This document shows positions 37,286 through 47,200 of a DNA stretch of 64,000 nt, one piece after another (position 1 is the first letter of the stretch; every line of letters starts with the position of its first letter). A model generated the notes under the pieces. The model was not told the origin of the DNA. It did not search any database and saw only the letters and a program-made list of their open reading frames with translations. This DNA is from Xylanimonas cellulosilytica DSM 15894 (GTDB lineage Bacteria > Actinomycetota > Actinomycetes > Actinomycetales > Cellulomonadaceae). The translations under genes were made by a program, and so were the position numbers. The stretch is from positions 2,046,001 to 2,110,000 of the forward strand of contig NC_013530.1 of NCBI RefSeq assembly GCF_000024965.1, in the 5' to 3' direction.

Positions 37286-39853
37286 ATGGCGCGCAAGACC
37301 ACCGCACCACCCGTCGAGCCCTTCGACGAGAAGATCGTCGACATCGACGTCGCCTCGGAGATGGAGTCGTCGTTCCTCGAGTACGCCTACTCCGTCATCT
37401 ACGCGCGCGCCCTGCCGGACGCCCGCGACGGCCTCAAGCCGGTCCAGCGCCGCATCCTCTACATGATGGCGGACATGGGCCTGCGGCCCGACCGGCCCTA
37501 CGTGAAGTCCTCGCGCGTCATCGGCGAGGTCATGGGCAAGCTGCACCCGCACGGCGACCAGGCGATCTACGACGCCCTGGTGCGCCTCGCCCAGGACTTC
37601 TCCCTGCGCCTGCCCCTCGTGGACGGGCACGGCAACTTCGGCTCGCTCGACGACGGCCCCGCGGCCCCCCGGTACACCGAGGCACGGCTCGCACCGCCGT
37701 CGACGGCGATGACCGCGGGCCTCGACGAGGACGTCGTCGACTTCGTCCCGAACTACGACAACAAGCTCACCCAGCCCGAGGTGCTGCCGTCGGCGATCCC
37801 CAACCTGCTGGTCAACGGCGCGTCGGGCATCGCGGTGGGCATGGCCACGAACATGGCCCCGCACAACCTCGTCGAGGTCGTCGCGGCGGGCCAGCACCTG
37901 CTCGCCAACCCTGCGGCGACCCTTGAGGACGTCATGCGGTTCGTCCCCGGCCCGGACCTGCCGACGGGCGGCAAGATCGTCGGCCTCGATGGCATCCGCG
38001 ACGCCTACCGCAGCGGTCGCGGCACGTTCCGCACCCGGGCCACCGCGCGCATCGAGAACATCACGCCACGCCGCCGCGGCATCACCATCACCGAGCTGCC
38101 CTACCTGGTGGGCCCGGAGAAGGTCGTCGAGAAGATCGCCGACGGCGTCAAGGCGAAGAAGATCCAGGGCGTCGCCAACGTCCAGGACCTCACCGACCGC
38201 ACCCACGGCATGCGCCTGGTGGTCGAGGTCAAGACGGGCTTCGACCCCGAGGCCGTGCTGGAGCAGCTCTACCGCACGACGCCGCTGGAGGACTCCTTCG
38301 GCATCAACAACGTCGCCCTGGTCGGAGGACAGCCGCGCACGCTCGGCCTGCTCGAGCTGCTGCGGGTGTGGGTGGAGCACCGCATCGAGGTGGTCCGCCG
38401 CCGCACCGCGTACCGGCTCGGCAAGCGCAAGGAACGCCTGCACCTGGTCGAGGGCCTGCTGCTCGCCATCGTCGACATCGACGAGGTCATCCAGGTCATC
38501 CGTTCCTCCGACGACGCCGGCATCGCCCGGGCGCGCCTCATGGACGTGTTCGACCTGTCCGAGCCGCAGGCGACGTACATCCTCGACCTGCAGCTGCGCC
38601 GCCTGACCAAGTTCAGCCGCATCGAGCTGGAGAAGGAGCAGAGCGAGCTCGAGAAGGAGATCGCCGCGCTCGAGGAGATCCTCGGCTCCGACGCCGTGCT
38701 GCGCCGCGTGGTCTCCACCGAGATGGGCGACGTCGCCGCCACCTACGGCACACCGCGCCGCACCGTGCTCCTCGACTCCGCGGGCGGGGCCACCACCTCC
38801 GCCGCCGCGGCCCCGGGCGGGGCGCGCGGGCGCAAGCCGGCCGAGATCTCGCTGGAGATCGCCGACGCCCCGACCCACGTGCTGCTGTCGGCGACCGGGC
38901 TGCTGGCCCGCACGGCCGTGGCCCCGGCGGCGGCACCCACGGCATCGGAGGGCGACCAGCTCGACCTCGACGGCGTCGCCCTGGGTGCGCCGGGTGCGCC
39001 CGGTGCCTCGGGCGCCGTCTCCCGGCACGGCCGCCGCCACGCGCACGACGCGCTGCGCGGCGACGTCATGACGACGTCGCGCTCCGACATCGGGCTGGTG
39101 ACCACTGCGGGCCGCATGCTGCGCGTCTCCGCGCTGGAGCTGCCCTCGATCCCGCCGACGGACGGCGCCCCGTCGCTCTCGGGCGGCATCCCCGTCTCCG
39201 AGCTCGTCGAGCTCGCGCCGGGTGAGGAGGCCCTGGCCGTGGTCTCGCTCGCCGACGACGCCCCGACGCTGGCGCTCGGCACGGCCGGCGGTGTGGTCAA
39301 GCGCGTCGCGGCGAGCGACGTGCCCAGCAACAAGGACGAGTGGACCGTCATCGGCCTCAAGGATGGCGACTCCGTGGTCGGCGCGGCACCCGCGGGCGAC
39401 GACGACGAGGTCGTGTTCATCTCCTCCGACTCCAGCCTGCTGCACTACGCGGCGTCGGCGGTGCGACCGCAGGGCCGCGCCGGTGGCGGCATCGCGGGCA
39501 TCAGCCTGGCCGCCGGGCAGACCGTCGTCTTCTTCGGTGTCGCACGCGCCGCCGTACGGCCCGAGCTGACCGTCGTGACGGTCGGCGGGTCCGCCGGTCA
39601 GCTCCCCGGCGTCGGCGGCGGCTCGGTGAAGGTGACCCCGTACGAGCTGTACCCCGGCAAGGGGCGCGCGACGGGCGGCGTCCGCTCGCACCGCTTCCTC
39701 AAGGGCGAAGACCGCCTGGTCCTCGCGTGGGTGGGCGAGGGCCCGGCCCGCGCAGTGGGCGGCGCCGGGCAGCCCGTCGAGCTGCCCGCCCCGGACCACC
39801 GCCGCGACGGCTCCGGCACCCCGCTCGCGGCCCCGATCAGCGCGATCGGCTGA
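37286..39853 (+). CDS. parC: DNA topoisomerase IV subunit A (ParC; GyrA-like)
   Basis: 855 aa. The winged-helix breakage-reunion domain contains [21 protein letters not shown] and the catalytic Tyr130 in APRYTEARL. Then comes the GyrA-like coiled coil ([21 protein letters not shown]) and a C-terminal beta-pinwheel with weak GyrA boxes ([30 protein letters not shown]-like). The actinobacterial enzyme with this N-terminus ([21 protein letters not shown]) decatenates chromosomes. Residue 92, equal to E. coli GyrA Ser83, is Gln while Asp96 (Asp87) is retained. Overlapping antisense frames are ignored. The partner ParE is not here. Confidence 0.92.
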   Translation: MARKTTAPPVEPFDEKIVDIDVASEMESSFLEYAYSVIYARALPDARDGLKPVQRRILYMMADMGLRPDRPYVKSSRVIGEVMGKLHPHGDQAIYDALVRLAQDFSLRLPLVDGHGNFGSLDDGPAAPRYTEARLAPPSTAMTAGLDEDVVDFVPNYDNKLTQPEVLPSAIPNLLVNGASGIAVGMATNMAPHNLVEVVAAGQHLLANPAATLEDVMRFVPGPDLPTGGKIVGLDGIRDAYRSGRGTFRTRATARIENITPRRRGITITELPYLVGPEKVVEKIADGVKAKKIQGVANVQDLTDRTHGMRLVVEVKTGFDPEAVLEQLYRTTPLEDSFGINNVALVGGQPRTLGLLELLRVWVEHRIEVVRRRTAYRLGKRKERLHLVEGLLLAIVDIDEVIQVIRSSDDAGIARARLMDVFDLSEPQATYILDLQLRRLTKFSRIELEKEQSELEKEIAALEEILGSDAVLRRVVSTEMGDVAATYGTPRRTVLLDSAGGATTSAAAAPGGARGRKPAEISLEIADAPTHVLLSATGLLARTAVAPAAAPTASEGDQLDLDGVALGAPGAPGASGAVSRHGRRHAHDALRGDVMTTSRSDIGLVTTAGRMLRVSALELPSIPPTDGAPSLSGGIPVSELVELAPGEEALAVVSLADDAPTLALGTAGGVVKRVAASDVPSNKDEWTVIGLKDGDSVVGAAPAGDDDEVVFISSDSSLLHYAASAVRPQGRAGGGIAGISLAAGQTVVFFGVARAAVRPELTVVTVGGSAGQLPGVGGGSVKVTPYELYPGKGRATGGVRSHRFLKGEDRLVLAWVGEGPARAVGGAGQPVELPAPDHRRDGSGTPLAAPISAIG

Positions 39854-39914
39854 CCCGGCCCGGCGACCACGCCGCCCGCGCGGCCCTGCCGGACGCCTTG
39901 TGGCGAGCGAGCAC

Positions 39915-40622
39915 TCAGCGGGCGGCGGCGGCGATCGCCGCCGCGAGCTCCGCAGGCTTGGTGAACATCGGCCAGTGCCCGGTGGGCAGGTCGACGATCT
40001 CGTAGTCCGTCAGCAGGGAGAACTCGCGCACGTACGGGTGGTCCTGCTCCATGAGCTGGCGCAGCGTCTGGGCCGGGTACTCGCAGGCGATGACGGTGCC
40101 GGGGATCGTGCGGCGCAGGTCGGCGTCGCCCGTGTAGTGGTGCGGCTCGCGCACCGTGTGGCCAGGCTGCGGGATCGCTCGGGCGCGGAACCGGTCGCGC
40201 AGGTCGTCGGTGAGGTCGACGAGGTCGTCGTCCTCTCCGAACCCCGACCAGGGCGGCAGCTCGAAGTCCACGATCGCGGGGTCGAGGTCGGCGTTGATGG
40301 CGTCGCCCTCCGCCATCGGCCCGCTGTCGACGTAGATGACGCGGGCGACGCGGTCGATGCGTTGCGCCGCTGCCGCGTAGGCGAGCCCTCCCCCGGCGGA
40401 GTGCCCGGCCAGCACGACGGGCCGGGCATCGGGGACGGCGTCGATGGCCGCGACGACGGCGGCGACGTGGTCGGCCAGGTGGATGTCGGACCGGTCGGCG
40501 TCGCGGGTCAGCCCGGGCAGGGTGAGCGGGTGCGCGGTGTGCCCCGCGGCCTCCAGGGCCGGGACGACGTCGTCCCACGCGGACGCGTCCAGCCAGAACC
40601 CGGGGATCAGGATGATGTCCAT
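39915..40622 (-). CDS. Alpha/beta hydrolase
   Basis: 235 aa. IILIPGFWLDASAWDDVVP gives the oxyanion region, VLAGHSAGGGLAYAA the nucleophile Ser, and LPTGHWPMFTKPAELA the catalytic His. It resembles the small esterase/lactonase-like hydrolases. The ATG at 40622 is chosen because TAGCGT on the minus strand lies 7 nt ahead. Confidence 0.88.
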   Translation of the reverse strand: MDIILIPGFWLDASAWDDVVPALEAAGHTAHPLTLPGLTRDADRSDIHLADHVAAVVAAIDAVPDARPVVLAGHSAGGGLAYAAAAQRIDRVARVIYVDSGPMAEGDAINADLDPAIVDFELPPWSGFGEDDDLVDLTDDLRDRFRARAIPQPGHTVREPHHYTGDADLRRTIPGTVIACEYPAQTLRQLMEQDHPYVREFSLLTDYEIVDLPTGHWPMFTKPAELAAAIAAAAR

Positions 40623-40629
40623 GCCGGCC

Positions 40630-40635
40630 ACGCTA
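40630..40635 (-). promoter_or_regulatory. TAGCGT -10 element (minus strand) of the hydrolase gene
   Basis: TAGCGT on the minus strand ends 7 nt before the ATG at 40622. It overlaps the 3' end of the YhhN gene, whose stop is at 40633. Confidence 0.5.
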
Positions 40636-41475
40636 GCCGTGACCTCTGACACGCCGCCGGACGCCCGCGGCCAGCAGCGTCTGCGCGGCGAGGTAGGTGA
40701 GCATCACCAGGAACCCGTGCACGCCGGGCGGCAGCGCGTCGATCGTGTCGGGCAGCGCCTGCGCGAGGCCGAGCAGCGCGTCGGACACGAGGAACAGCAC
40801 GCCGCCGAGCCCGGCGAGCCGGTCCACGCCCGTGGCGAGCAGCGCCATCGTCATCAGCACCGCCCCGTACCCGGCGATCCCGACGACGAGGAGCACCCCC
40901 GCACCGCCCTGCGGGAGCAACGCCACCGCCGACGTCCCGACGATCACGGCGTACATGACCGCGTACCCGACGACGACGCCGCGGCGTCGGACCAGCACGC
41001 TGTGGGCGCGGTACGGGAGGAACGCCGCGACGTAGACGAGCTGCGCCACCAGGAACAACGCCATCAGGACCGGGAACGAGGCGATGTCCGGCACGAACGC
41101 GGGCACCGTGTCCCCCGCCCACGAGCACAGCAGCGCGACGACGGCGAGCTGGACGAGGCGGGGCCGCGGTCGCGGTTGCGGCGTCGCGCACCACAGGGTC
41201 GCGGCGAGCAGCGGCATGAGCAGCCACTGCGTGACCCGGGCGACGCCGACCCCATCCGGCACCACGAGATGAGCGCTCAGGTGCACGACGCCGAGCAGCA
41301 CGAGGACCAGCGCCCACCTGCGGGCGGCGCGCGTGGGCAGCCAGGAGTCGACGCGGCGCCGCAGCGGCGCGAACAGGCTGGGCGGCAGGGCGCCGCCGGG
41401 GTCCGGGACGGGTTCCGGGTCGAATCCCGGGCCGGGGTTCAGGTGGCCCGGCGTGGCGTGGACGTCGTCGTGCAC
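40633..41475 (-). CDS. YhhN-family lysoplasmalogenase
   Basis: 280 aa with about eight transmembrane helices, starting at RRWALVLVLLGVVHLSAHLV. Family marks are SWAGDTVPAFVP (the conserved GD) and FLVSDALLGLAQALP. YhhN/TMEM86 enzymes hydrolyse the vinyl-ether bond of lysoplasmalogens; the bacterial substrate is uncertain. GTG 41475 lies 7 nt after a TAGCCT box. A Pro-rich cytoplasmic N-terminus of ~45 residues precedes the first helix. Confidence 0.85.
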   Translation of the reverse strand: MHDDVHATPGHLNPGPGFDPEPVPDPGGALPPSLFAPLRRRVDSWLPTRAARRWALVLVLLGVVHLSAHLVVPDGVGVARVTQWLLMPLLAATLWCATPQPRPRPRLVQLAVVALLCSWAGDTVPAFVPDIASFPVLMALFLVAQLVYVAAFLPYRAHSVLVRRRGVVVGYAVMYAVIVGTSAVALLPQGGAGVLLVVGIAGYGAVLMTMALLATGVDRLAGLGGVLFLVSDALLGLAQALPDTIDALPPGVHGFLVMLTYLAAQTLLAAGVRRRVRGHG

Positions 41476-41482
41476 AGGGCCG

Positions 41483-41488
41483 AGGCTA
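41483..41488 (-). promoter_or_regulatory. TAGCCT -10 element (minus strand) of the YhhN gene
   Basis: TAGCCT on the minus strand ends 7 nt before the GTG at 41475. No Shine-Dalgarno is present. Confidence 0.55.
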
Positions 41489-41541
41489 GACCAGCGGACC
41501 GGCGAGGACCAGGGACGACGGACTGACCCGGCCTCGGTCGC

Positions 41542-41781
41542 TCACCGGGAGAAGGGACAGCCGGCGCAGCCGGGGCCGCGCTCGGCGCGCTCGCTGCCGG
41601 ACGGGCTCGCGCAGCCCGTGCAGCCGAGCTGCAGGTCCCCCGCGAGGGTGACGATGCCGAGGCGCATCCAGTGTTCGAGGGCCAGGTCCGCCAGCCCGGG
41701 GTCGACGCCCAGGTGCGCCGCGACCCGTTCGCCCGGGACACCGCTGCGGACGGCGTCGAGCACGTCCGTCAGCGTGCTCAT
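41542..41781 (-). CDS. FeoC-like Cys-rich transcriptional regulator
   Basis: 79 aa. A winged-helix part (VLDAVRSGVPGERVAAHLGVDPGLADLALEHWMRLG) is followed by two Cys pairs (GCTGC and GCAGC) in the last 28 residues, as in FeoC. FeoC binds an Fe-S cluster and modulates or protects FeoB. It lies 44 bp after feoB in the same orientation, completing a feoABC operon. Confidence 0.82.
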   Translation of the reverse strand: MSTLTDVLDAVRSGVPGERVAAHLGVDPGLADLALEHWMRLGIVTLAGDLQLGCTGCASPSGSERAERGPGCAGCPFSR

Positions 41782-41824
41782 CGCGAGGCCCTCGCACGAC
41801 GGCGGCGTATGACGTGTGGCGGCC

Positions 41825-43768
41825 TCATGTCAGCAGCCTGCCGACCTGGAACACGGCGACCGCGAGCAGCCAGGCGAACGCGAGCTGCACCACGACGGCG
41901 CCGCTGGTCCATCTCCCGCCGAACACGCGCCGCTGCTCGGCCACCGTCGCCAGGCACGGCGTGTAGGCGAGCACGAAGACGAGGAACGCGAGTCCCGCCG
42001 CCGTGGCATGCCCGCCGGAGGTCGCGTCGAGGGTGATGCGCAGCTGCTCGCCGAGCGCGCCGTCGGGGGCGAGGGCACCGGCGTCGGCGGGGTCGAGCGA
42101 GTACGACTGGGCGAGCGCTCCGACCACCACCTCCTTGGCGACGAACCCGGTGGTCAGCGCCGAGGCGATCCGCCAGTCGTCCAGGCCGGCGGGGGCGAGC
42201 ACGGGCGCGATGCCGTCGGCGACCCGCCCGTACACGGAGTCGTGGACGGGCACCTCGCCGACGGTGTGCCCGCCGGTGACGGGGATCGCCGCGAGCACCC
42301 AGACGACCACGAGCGTGCCCGTGATGATGCCGCCGGCACCACGCACGAACGCGGCCACCCGGGTCCAGGTCGACAGCAGCAGCGATCGCAGGCGAGGCAC
42401 CTGGTAGGCGGGCAGCGCGAGCACGAGGGGGCGGGTCCGGCGCAGGTCGCGGAACGCGGTGGCGCGCAGCACCAGCCCGCCGAGAACGACCAGCAGACCC
42501 GAGAACACGTACAGGCCGAACACCACGGTGCCCGCTGCCGAGGGGAAGAATGCGCCGGCGACCAGCACGTACACGGTGAGCCGGGCGGGGCAGGAGGTCA
42601 GCGGGACGAGCAGCCCGGTGAGCAGGCGACGGCGCGCGTCGGGCATGGTGCGGGTGGCGACCATCGCGGGCACGTTGCAGCCGAACCCGATGACCAGCGG
42701 CACCATGGCCCGCCCGTCGAGGCCGATGCCGCGCAAGGCCCGGTCGGCGACGAACGCCGCACGGGCGAGGTACCCGGAGTCCTCCAGCAGCCCGATGCCG
42801 ACGAAGACGAGCGCGAGGAGGGGCACGAACGAGAGCACGGTCCCGACGCCGGACAGCACGCCGTCGACCAGCAGCCCTTCGACCCACCCCTGCCCTGGCA
42901 GTGCGCCCCGCAACCAGGCTGCGAGCGGCCCGTCGACGAACCCGCCGACGGCGTCGATCAGCGGCGTGGCGACGGCGGTGGTGAGCTCGAACATCGCCCA
43001 CATCACGGCGAGGAACACCGGCACGCCGAGCCACGGGTGGAGGAGAACCCGGTCGATGCGGTCGGACGTGGAGCGCACCGGGGTCGCCGGCGGGGACGGA
43101 ACGGCGGCCGCGAGCACCCGTTCGGTCCACGCGAAGCGCGCCTCGTCGTCGGGCACGTCCAGCGGTGCTCCCGCAGGCCCGTCGGCGGCGAGCAGGCGTT
43201 CCACCGCGACGCCGAGGGCTTCGAGCCCAGCGCCCGTGCGCGGGTCGATCGCCACGACGGGCACACCGGCCGCGTCCGCGAGCGCCGCGAGGTCGGGTTC
43301 CACGGAGCGTGCGGCGGCGACGTCGAGCATGGTGACGGCGGCGAGCACGGGGGTGCCGGTCTCGCGGACCTGGGCGAGCAGGTACAGGGAGCGTGCGAGC
43401 GCGGCACCATCGAGGACGACGACGGCGAGGTCCGGCCGGGCGGAGCCTCGCCCGGCAACCCCTCGCCCGGCAACCCCTCGTCCGGCGACGTAGCGGGCGG
43501 CGATCTCCTCGTCGGGAGACCGGGGCGTGAGGCCGTAGGTGCCGGGCAGGTCGACGACGGTGAGGCGGTGGCGGCCGCGCTTCCACGATCCGGTCTGGAG
43601 GTCGACGGTGGTGCCCGGGGCGTTCATGACGGTCTGCCGCGCTCCGGTGAGCGCGTTGAAGAGGGTGGACTTGCCGGCGTTCGGGTTGCCGACGAGCGCG
43701 ACGGTGGGTGCTGCGGTGAGTGCGGCCGTGGCCTGCGCTCCACCTGGTGCCGGGTCGTGGCAGCTCAT
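41825..43768 (-). CDS. feoB: Ferrous iron transporter FeoB
   Basis: 647 aa. The N-terminal G domain has G1 (VGNPNAGKSTLFNALTG), G2 region (NAPGTTVDL) and G3 (DLPGTYGL). The G4 NxxD site reads TMLD, with Thr in place of Asn. Two Gate motifs follow: FGCNVPAMVATR and YTPCLATVA, with TSCPARLTVY between. About 11 transmembrane helices pump Fe2+ inward. An insertion of VAGRG repeats sits in the G domain after the G3 motif. The ATG at 43768 overlaps feoA by 4 nt. Confidence 0.95.
   Translation of the reverse strand: MSCHDPAPGGAQATAALTAAPTVALVGNPNAGKSTLFNALTGARQTVMNAPGTTVDLQTGSWKRGRHRLTVVDLPGTYGLTPRSPDEEIAARYVAGRGVAGRGVAGRGSARPDLAVVVLDGAALARSLYLLAQVRETGTPVLAAVTMLDVAAARSVEPDLAALADAAGVPVVAIDPRTGAGLEALGVAVERLLAADGPAGAPLDVPDDEARFAWTERVLAAAVPSPPATPVRSTSDRIDRVLLHPWLGVPVFLAVMWAMFELTTAVATPLIDAVGGFVDGPLAAWLRGALPGQGWVEGLLVDGVLSGVGTVLSFVPLLALVFVGIGLLEDSGYLARAAFVADRALRGIGLDGRAMVPLVIGFGCNVPAMVATRTMPDARRRLLTGLLVPLTSCPARLTVYVLVAGAFFPSAAGTVVFGLYVFSGLLVVLGGLVLRATAFRDLRRTRPLVLALPAYQVPRLRSLLLSTWTRVAAFVRGAGGIITGTLVVVWVLAAIPVTGGHTVGEVPVHDSVYGRVADGIAPVLAPAGLDDWRIASALTTGFVAKEVVVGALAQSYSLDPADAGALAPDGALGEQLRITLDATSGGHATAAGLAFLVFVLAYTPCLATVAEQRRVFGGRWTSGAVVVQLAFAWLLAVAVFQVGRLLT
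43449..43493. repeat. Tandem 15-bp repeat inside feoB
   Basis: CGCCCGGCAACCCCT at 43449-43463 and 43464-43478, followed by a third diverged unit to 43493. It encodes repeated VAGRG residues in the G domain, between the G3 motif and the following beta-strand. Confidence 0.85.
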
Positions 43769-44004
43769 GCGGGGCTCCGTTCGGTCAGCGGTGTGACGTC
43801 GATGCAGGAGCAGGTGCGCCCGTCGATCGCGAAGCGGTCGGCGCCTACGGCGACCACGCGGCCGCCGAACGCGCCGCAGTGCACGACGTGGACGACGGCG
43901 CCCTCGCGCAGGCCCAGCTCGCGCAGCCGCGCCCGTTCGTCGTCGGCAAGATCGATCCAACGCACTTCGGCAGCCGTGCCGGCGGTGCAACGTCGCAGGT
44001 TCAC
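43765..44004 (-). CDS. feoA: FeoA family protein
   Basis: 79 aa. The SH3-like fold typical of FeoA shows RWIDLADDERARLRELGLREG and VHVVHCGAFGGRVVAVGADRFAIDG. It works with FeoB in ferrous iron uptake. GTG 44004 (VNLRRCTAGT) is favoured over the longer frame since it places the iron box at a promoter distance. A 4-nt overlap couples it to feoB. Confidence 0.9.
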   Translation of the reverse strand: MNLRRCTAGTAAEVRWIDLADDERARLRELGLREGAVVHVVHCGAFGGRVVAVGADRFAIDGRTCSCIDVTPLTERSPA

Positions 44005-44020
44005 GCGGCGAACGTACGCC

Positions 44021-44039
44021 TGAGGTGAGCCTTGCCTCA
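44021..44039. promoter_or_regulatory. DtxR/IdeR-like iron box upstream of feoABC
   Basis: TGAGGTGAGCCTTGCCTCA matches the 19-bp DtxR/IdeR consensus TTAGGTNAGNCTNNCCTAA at most symmetrical positions. It lies 17 bp upstream of the feoA GTG. Expected effect is repression when Fe2+ is plentiful. A TTGTGA/TCACAA inverted pair at 44055-44072 is nearby and could be another site. Confidence 0.75.
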
Positions 44040-44201
44040 GGGAGCACGCCGCGTTTGTGATTGTCTTCACAAGCAACGCCCGCATCGGCTGACATCCGGC
44101 GCCACGGGCCGATCATCGGCTGCCACGGGCGTGCCCGAACGGGGCGCGGGGCGCCGACGGCAGGTGGCGAGACACCCGCCCACGGATCCGAGGGTCGGTC
44201 G

Positions 44202-44207
44202 TAGGCT
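44202..44207 (+). promoter_or_regulatory. TAGGCT -10 element, leaderless promoter of metH
   Basis: TAGGCT ends 7 nt before the GTG at 44215, and no ribosome binding site is present. The 175 bp upstream do not contain a recognisable cobalamin-riboswitch B12 box. Confidence 0.55.
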
Positions 44208-44214
44208 GCGCTGC

Positions 44215-47200
44215 GTGACCATCGAGGCCCCCGCCCCCACCGTTGATCCCGTTGCCGACGCCCGCGCGGCCGCGCTGCTGGACGCCGTGCGCTCGCGCGT
44301 CGTCGTCGCCGACGGCGCGATGGGCACGATGATCCAGGAGCAGGACCCGACCCTCGAGGACTACGAAGGGCACGAGGGCTGCAACGAGGTCCTCAACGTC
44401 TCGCGCCCGGACATCATCGGTGCCGTGCACGACGCCTACCTGGAGGCGGGAGTCGACGCGATCGAGACGAACACCTTCGGCGCCAACTGGTCCAACCTGG
44501 GCGACTACGGCATCGACCACCGCATCCGCGAGCTGGCCCGCGCGGGCGCGGCGATCGCCCGGTCGCGGGCCGACGCGTTCGCGACGCCGGACCGCCCCCG
44601 CTGGGTGCTGGGCTCGATGGGCCCGGGCACCAAGCTGCCGTCGCTGGGGCACACCACGTACGCGCACCTGCGGTCGACGTTCGCAGAGCAGGCCGCCGGC
44701 CTGCTGGAGGGCGGCGCGGACGCCCTGCTCATCGAGACCTCGCAGGATCTCCTCCAGGCGAAGGCCGCGGTCACGGCGGCCCACGACGCGTTCGCCGCCG
44801 TCGGGCGCCGCGTGCCGGTGATGGTCTCGGTGACCGTCGAGACGACGGGCACGATGCTCATGGGCTCCGAGATCGGTGCCGCGCTCACGGCGCTGCAGGC
44901 CATCGGCGTCGACACCATCGGCCTGAACTGCGCGACCGGCCCGGACAAGATGAGCGAGCACCTGCGCTACCTGTCGCAGCACTCCGAGATGCCGGTGACG
45001 TCCATGCCCAACGCGGGCCTGCCCGAGCTCGGCCCGCACGGCGCCGTCTACCCGCTCTCCGCCACGGAGCTCGCCGCAGCGCACGCGCAGTTCGTCCGCG
45101 AGTTCGGGCTCGGCCTGGTGGGCGGGTGCTGCGGCACGACGCCGGAACACCTGGCCGCCGTCGTCGACGCGGTGCGGGGCGCCGACCTCCCGCCCCGGGA
45201 GCCGCAGCGCGAGAACGCCGTCGCCTCCCTCTACTCCCCCACCGACCTGACCCAGGAGCTCTCGTACCTCGCCATCGGCGAGCGCACCAACGCCAACGGC
45301 TCGAAGGCGTTCCGCGAGGCCATGCTGGAGGGGCGCTGGGACGACATCGTCGACCTGGCCCGCGCGCAGACGCGCGAGGGAGCGCACCTGCTCGACGTCT
45401 GCGTCGACTACGTGGGCCGCGACGGCGTCGCCGACGTGCGTGAGGTCGTCTCCCGCCTCGCGTCCGCGTCCACGCTGCCGCTGGTCATCGACTCGACCGA
45501 ACCGGCCGTGCTGCAGGCGGGCCTCGAGCTCGTCGGAGGCCGCGCCGTCGTCAACTCGGTCAACTTCGAGGACGGCGAAGGCCCAGGGTCGCGGTTCGCC
45601 CGCATCATGCCGCTGGTCAAGGAGCACGGCACCGCCGTCGTCGCCCTGACCATCGACGAGGAGGGGCAGGCGCGCACCACCGACCACAAGGTGGCCATCG
45701 CCTCGCGCCTCATCGACACGCTCGTCCAGAAGTGGGGCATGCGCGTCGACGACATCATCGTCGACGCCCTCACCTTCCCCATCGCCACCGGCCAGGAAGA
45801 GACGCGCCGGGACGCCATCGAGACCATCGAGGCGATCCGCCAGATCACCGCCAAGTACCCCGGCGTGCACACCACCCTGGGCGTCTCCAACGTGTCGTTC
45901 GGCCTCAACCCCGCCGCCCGCACCGTGCTCAACTCCGTGTTCCTGCACGAAGCCGTCGCCGCGGGGCTCGACTCCGCCATCGTGCACGCGGCCAAGATCC
46001 TGCCGCGCACCGCCATCCCCGACGAGCAGTGGGACGCCGCGCTCGCCCTCGTCTGGGACAAGCGGGTCTACGACGACGCCGGTGAGCTCGTCCACGACCC
46101 GCTCTCCCACCTGCTCTCGCTCTTCGAGGGCGTCGACGCCGCCGCGCTGCGCGACGCCCGCGAGGCCGAGCTGTCCGCGCTGCCCATCGGCGAACGGCTC
46201 GCCCGGCGCATCATCGACGGCAACAAGAAGGGCCTCGAGGCCGACGTCGACGAGGCGCTCGCGGACCGGATGAAGGCCCTCGACATCGTCAACGACCACC
46301 TGCTCAGCGGCATGCAGGTGGTGGGTGAGCTGTTCGGCTCCGGCCAGATGCAGCTGCCGTTCGTGCTCCAGTCGGCCGAGGTGATGAAGACGGCCGTCGC
46401 GCTGCTCGAACCGCACATGGAGAAGGTCGCTGGGGAGGCGACCAAGGGCACCATCGTGCTCGCGACCGTCCGCGGCGACGTGCACGACATCGGCAAGAAC
46501 CTCGTCGACATCATCCTCACGAACAACGGCTACAAGGTCGTCAACATCGGCATCAAGCAGCCGATCAGCGCCATGATCGAGGCGGCCGAGGAGCACGACG
46601 CCGACGTCATCGGCATGTCGGGCCTGCTCGTGAAGTCGACCGTGGTGATGAAGGAGAACCTTCAGGAGCTCGCCTCGCGAGGCCTGGCGTCCCGCTGGCC
46701 CGTGCTGCTCGGCGGGGCCGCCCTCACGCGCACCTACGTCGAGGACGACCTCGCCTCCCAGTTCCCCGGCACCGTGCGGTACGCACGCGACGCGTTCGAA
46801 GGGCTGCGGCTCATGGAGCCGCTCGTCGCGATCGCCCGCGGCGCGGCGCCCGACGCCGTCGGGCTGCCCCCGCTGAAGAAGCGCCGGCACGCCGCCGTGA
46901 CGCTGGCCGAGACCGCACCGGAGAACCTGCCCGCCCGGTCCGACGTCGCCGCCGACAACGAGGTGCCCGAACCCCCGTTCTGGGGCACGCGCATCGTCAA
47001 GGGCATGCCCCTGGCCGACTACGCGGCGTTCCTCGACGAGCGCGCCGTGTTCCTGGGCCAATGGGGCCTCAAGCCCGGCCGCGGCGACGACGGCGCCTCC
47101 TACGAGGAGCTGCGCCAGACCGAGGGCCTGCCCCGCCTGGCCATGTGGCTCGACCGGATCCGCACCGAACGGATCCTGGACCCCTCCGTCATCTACGGGT

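Noticed and set aside
36440-39799. Minus-strand frame of 1,119 codons opposite parC
   Set aside because: Same mirror artefact; parC motifs are intact on the plus strand.
41409-41425. tRNA T-arm-like GGTCGAATCCC
   Set aside because: Lies inside the YhhN coding sequence, with no cloverleaf around it.
41816-44023. Plus-strand frame of 735 codons opposite feoB/feoA
   Set aside because: Antisense to the feo operon, low complexity, no ribosome site.
44040-44214. Cobalamin riboswitch before metH
   Set aside because: No B12-box-like consensus was found, the gap is only about 175 bp after the feo control region, and a leaderless -10 lies right before the GTG.
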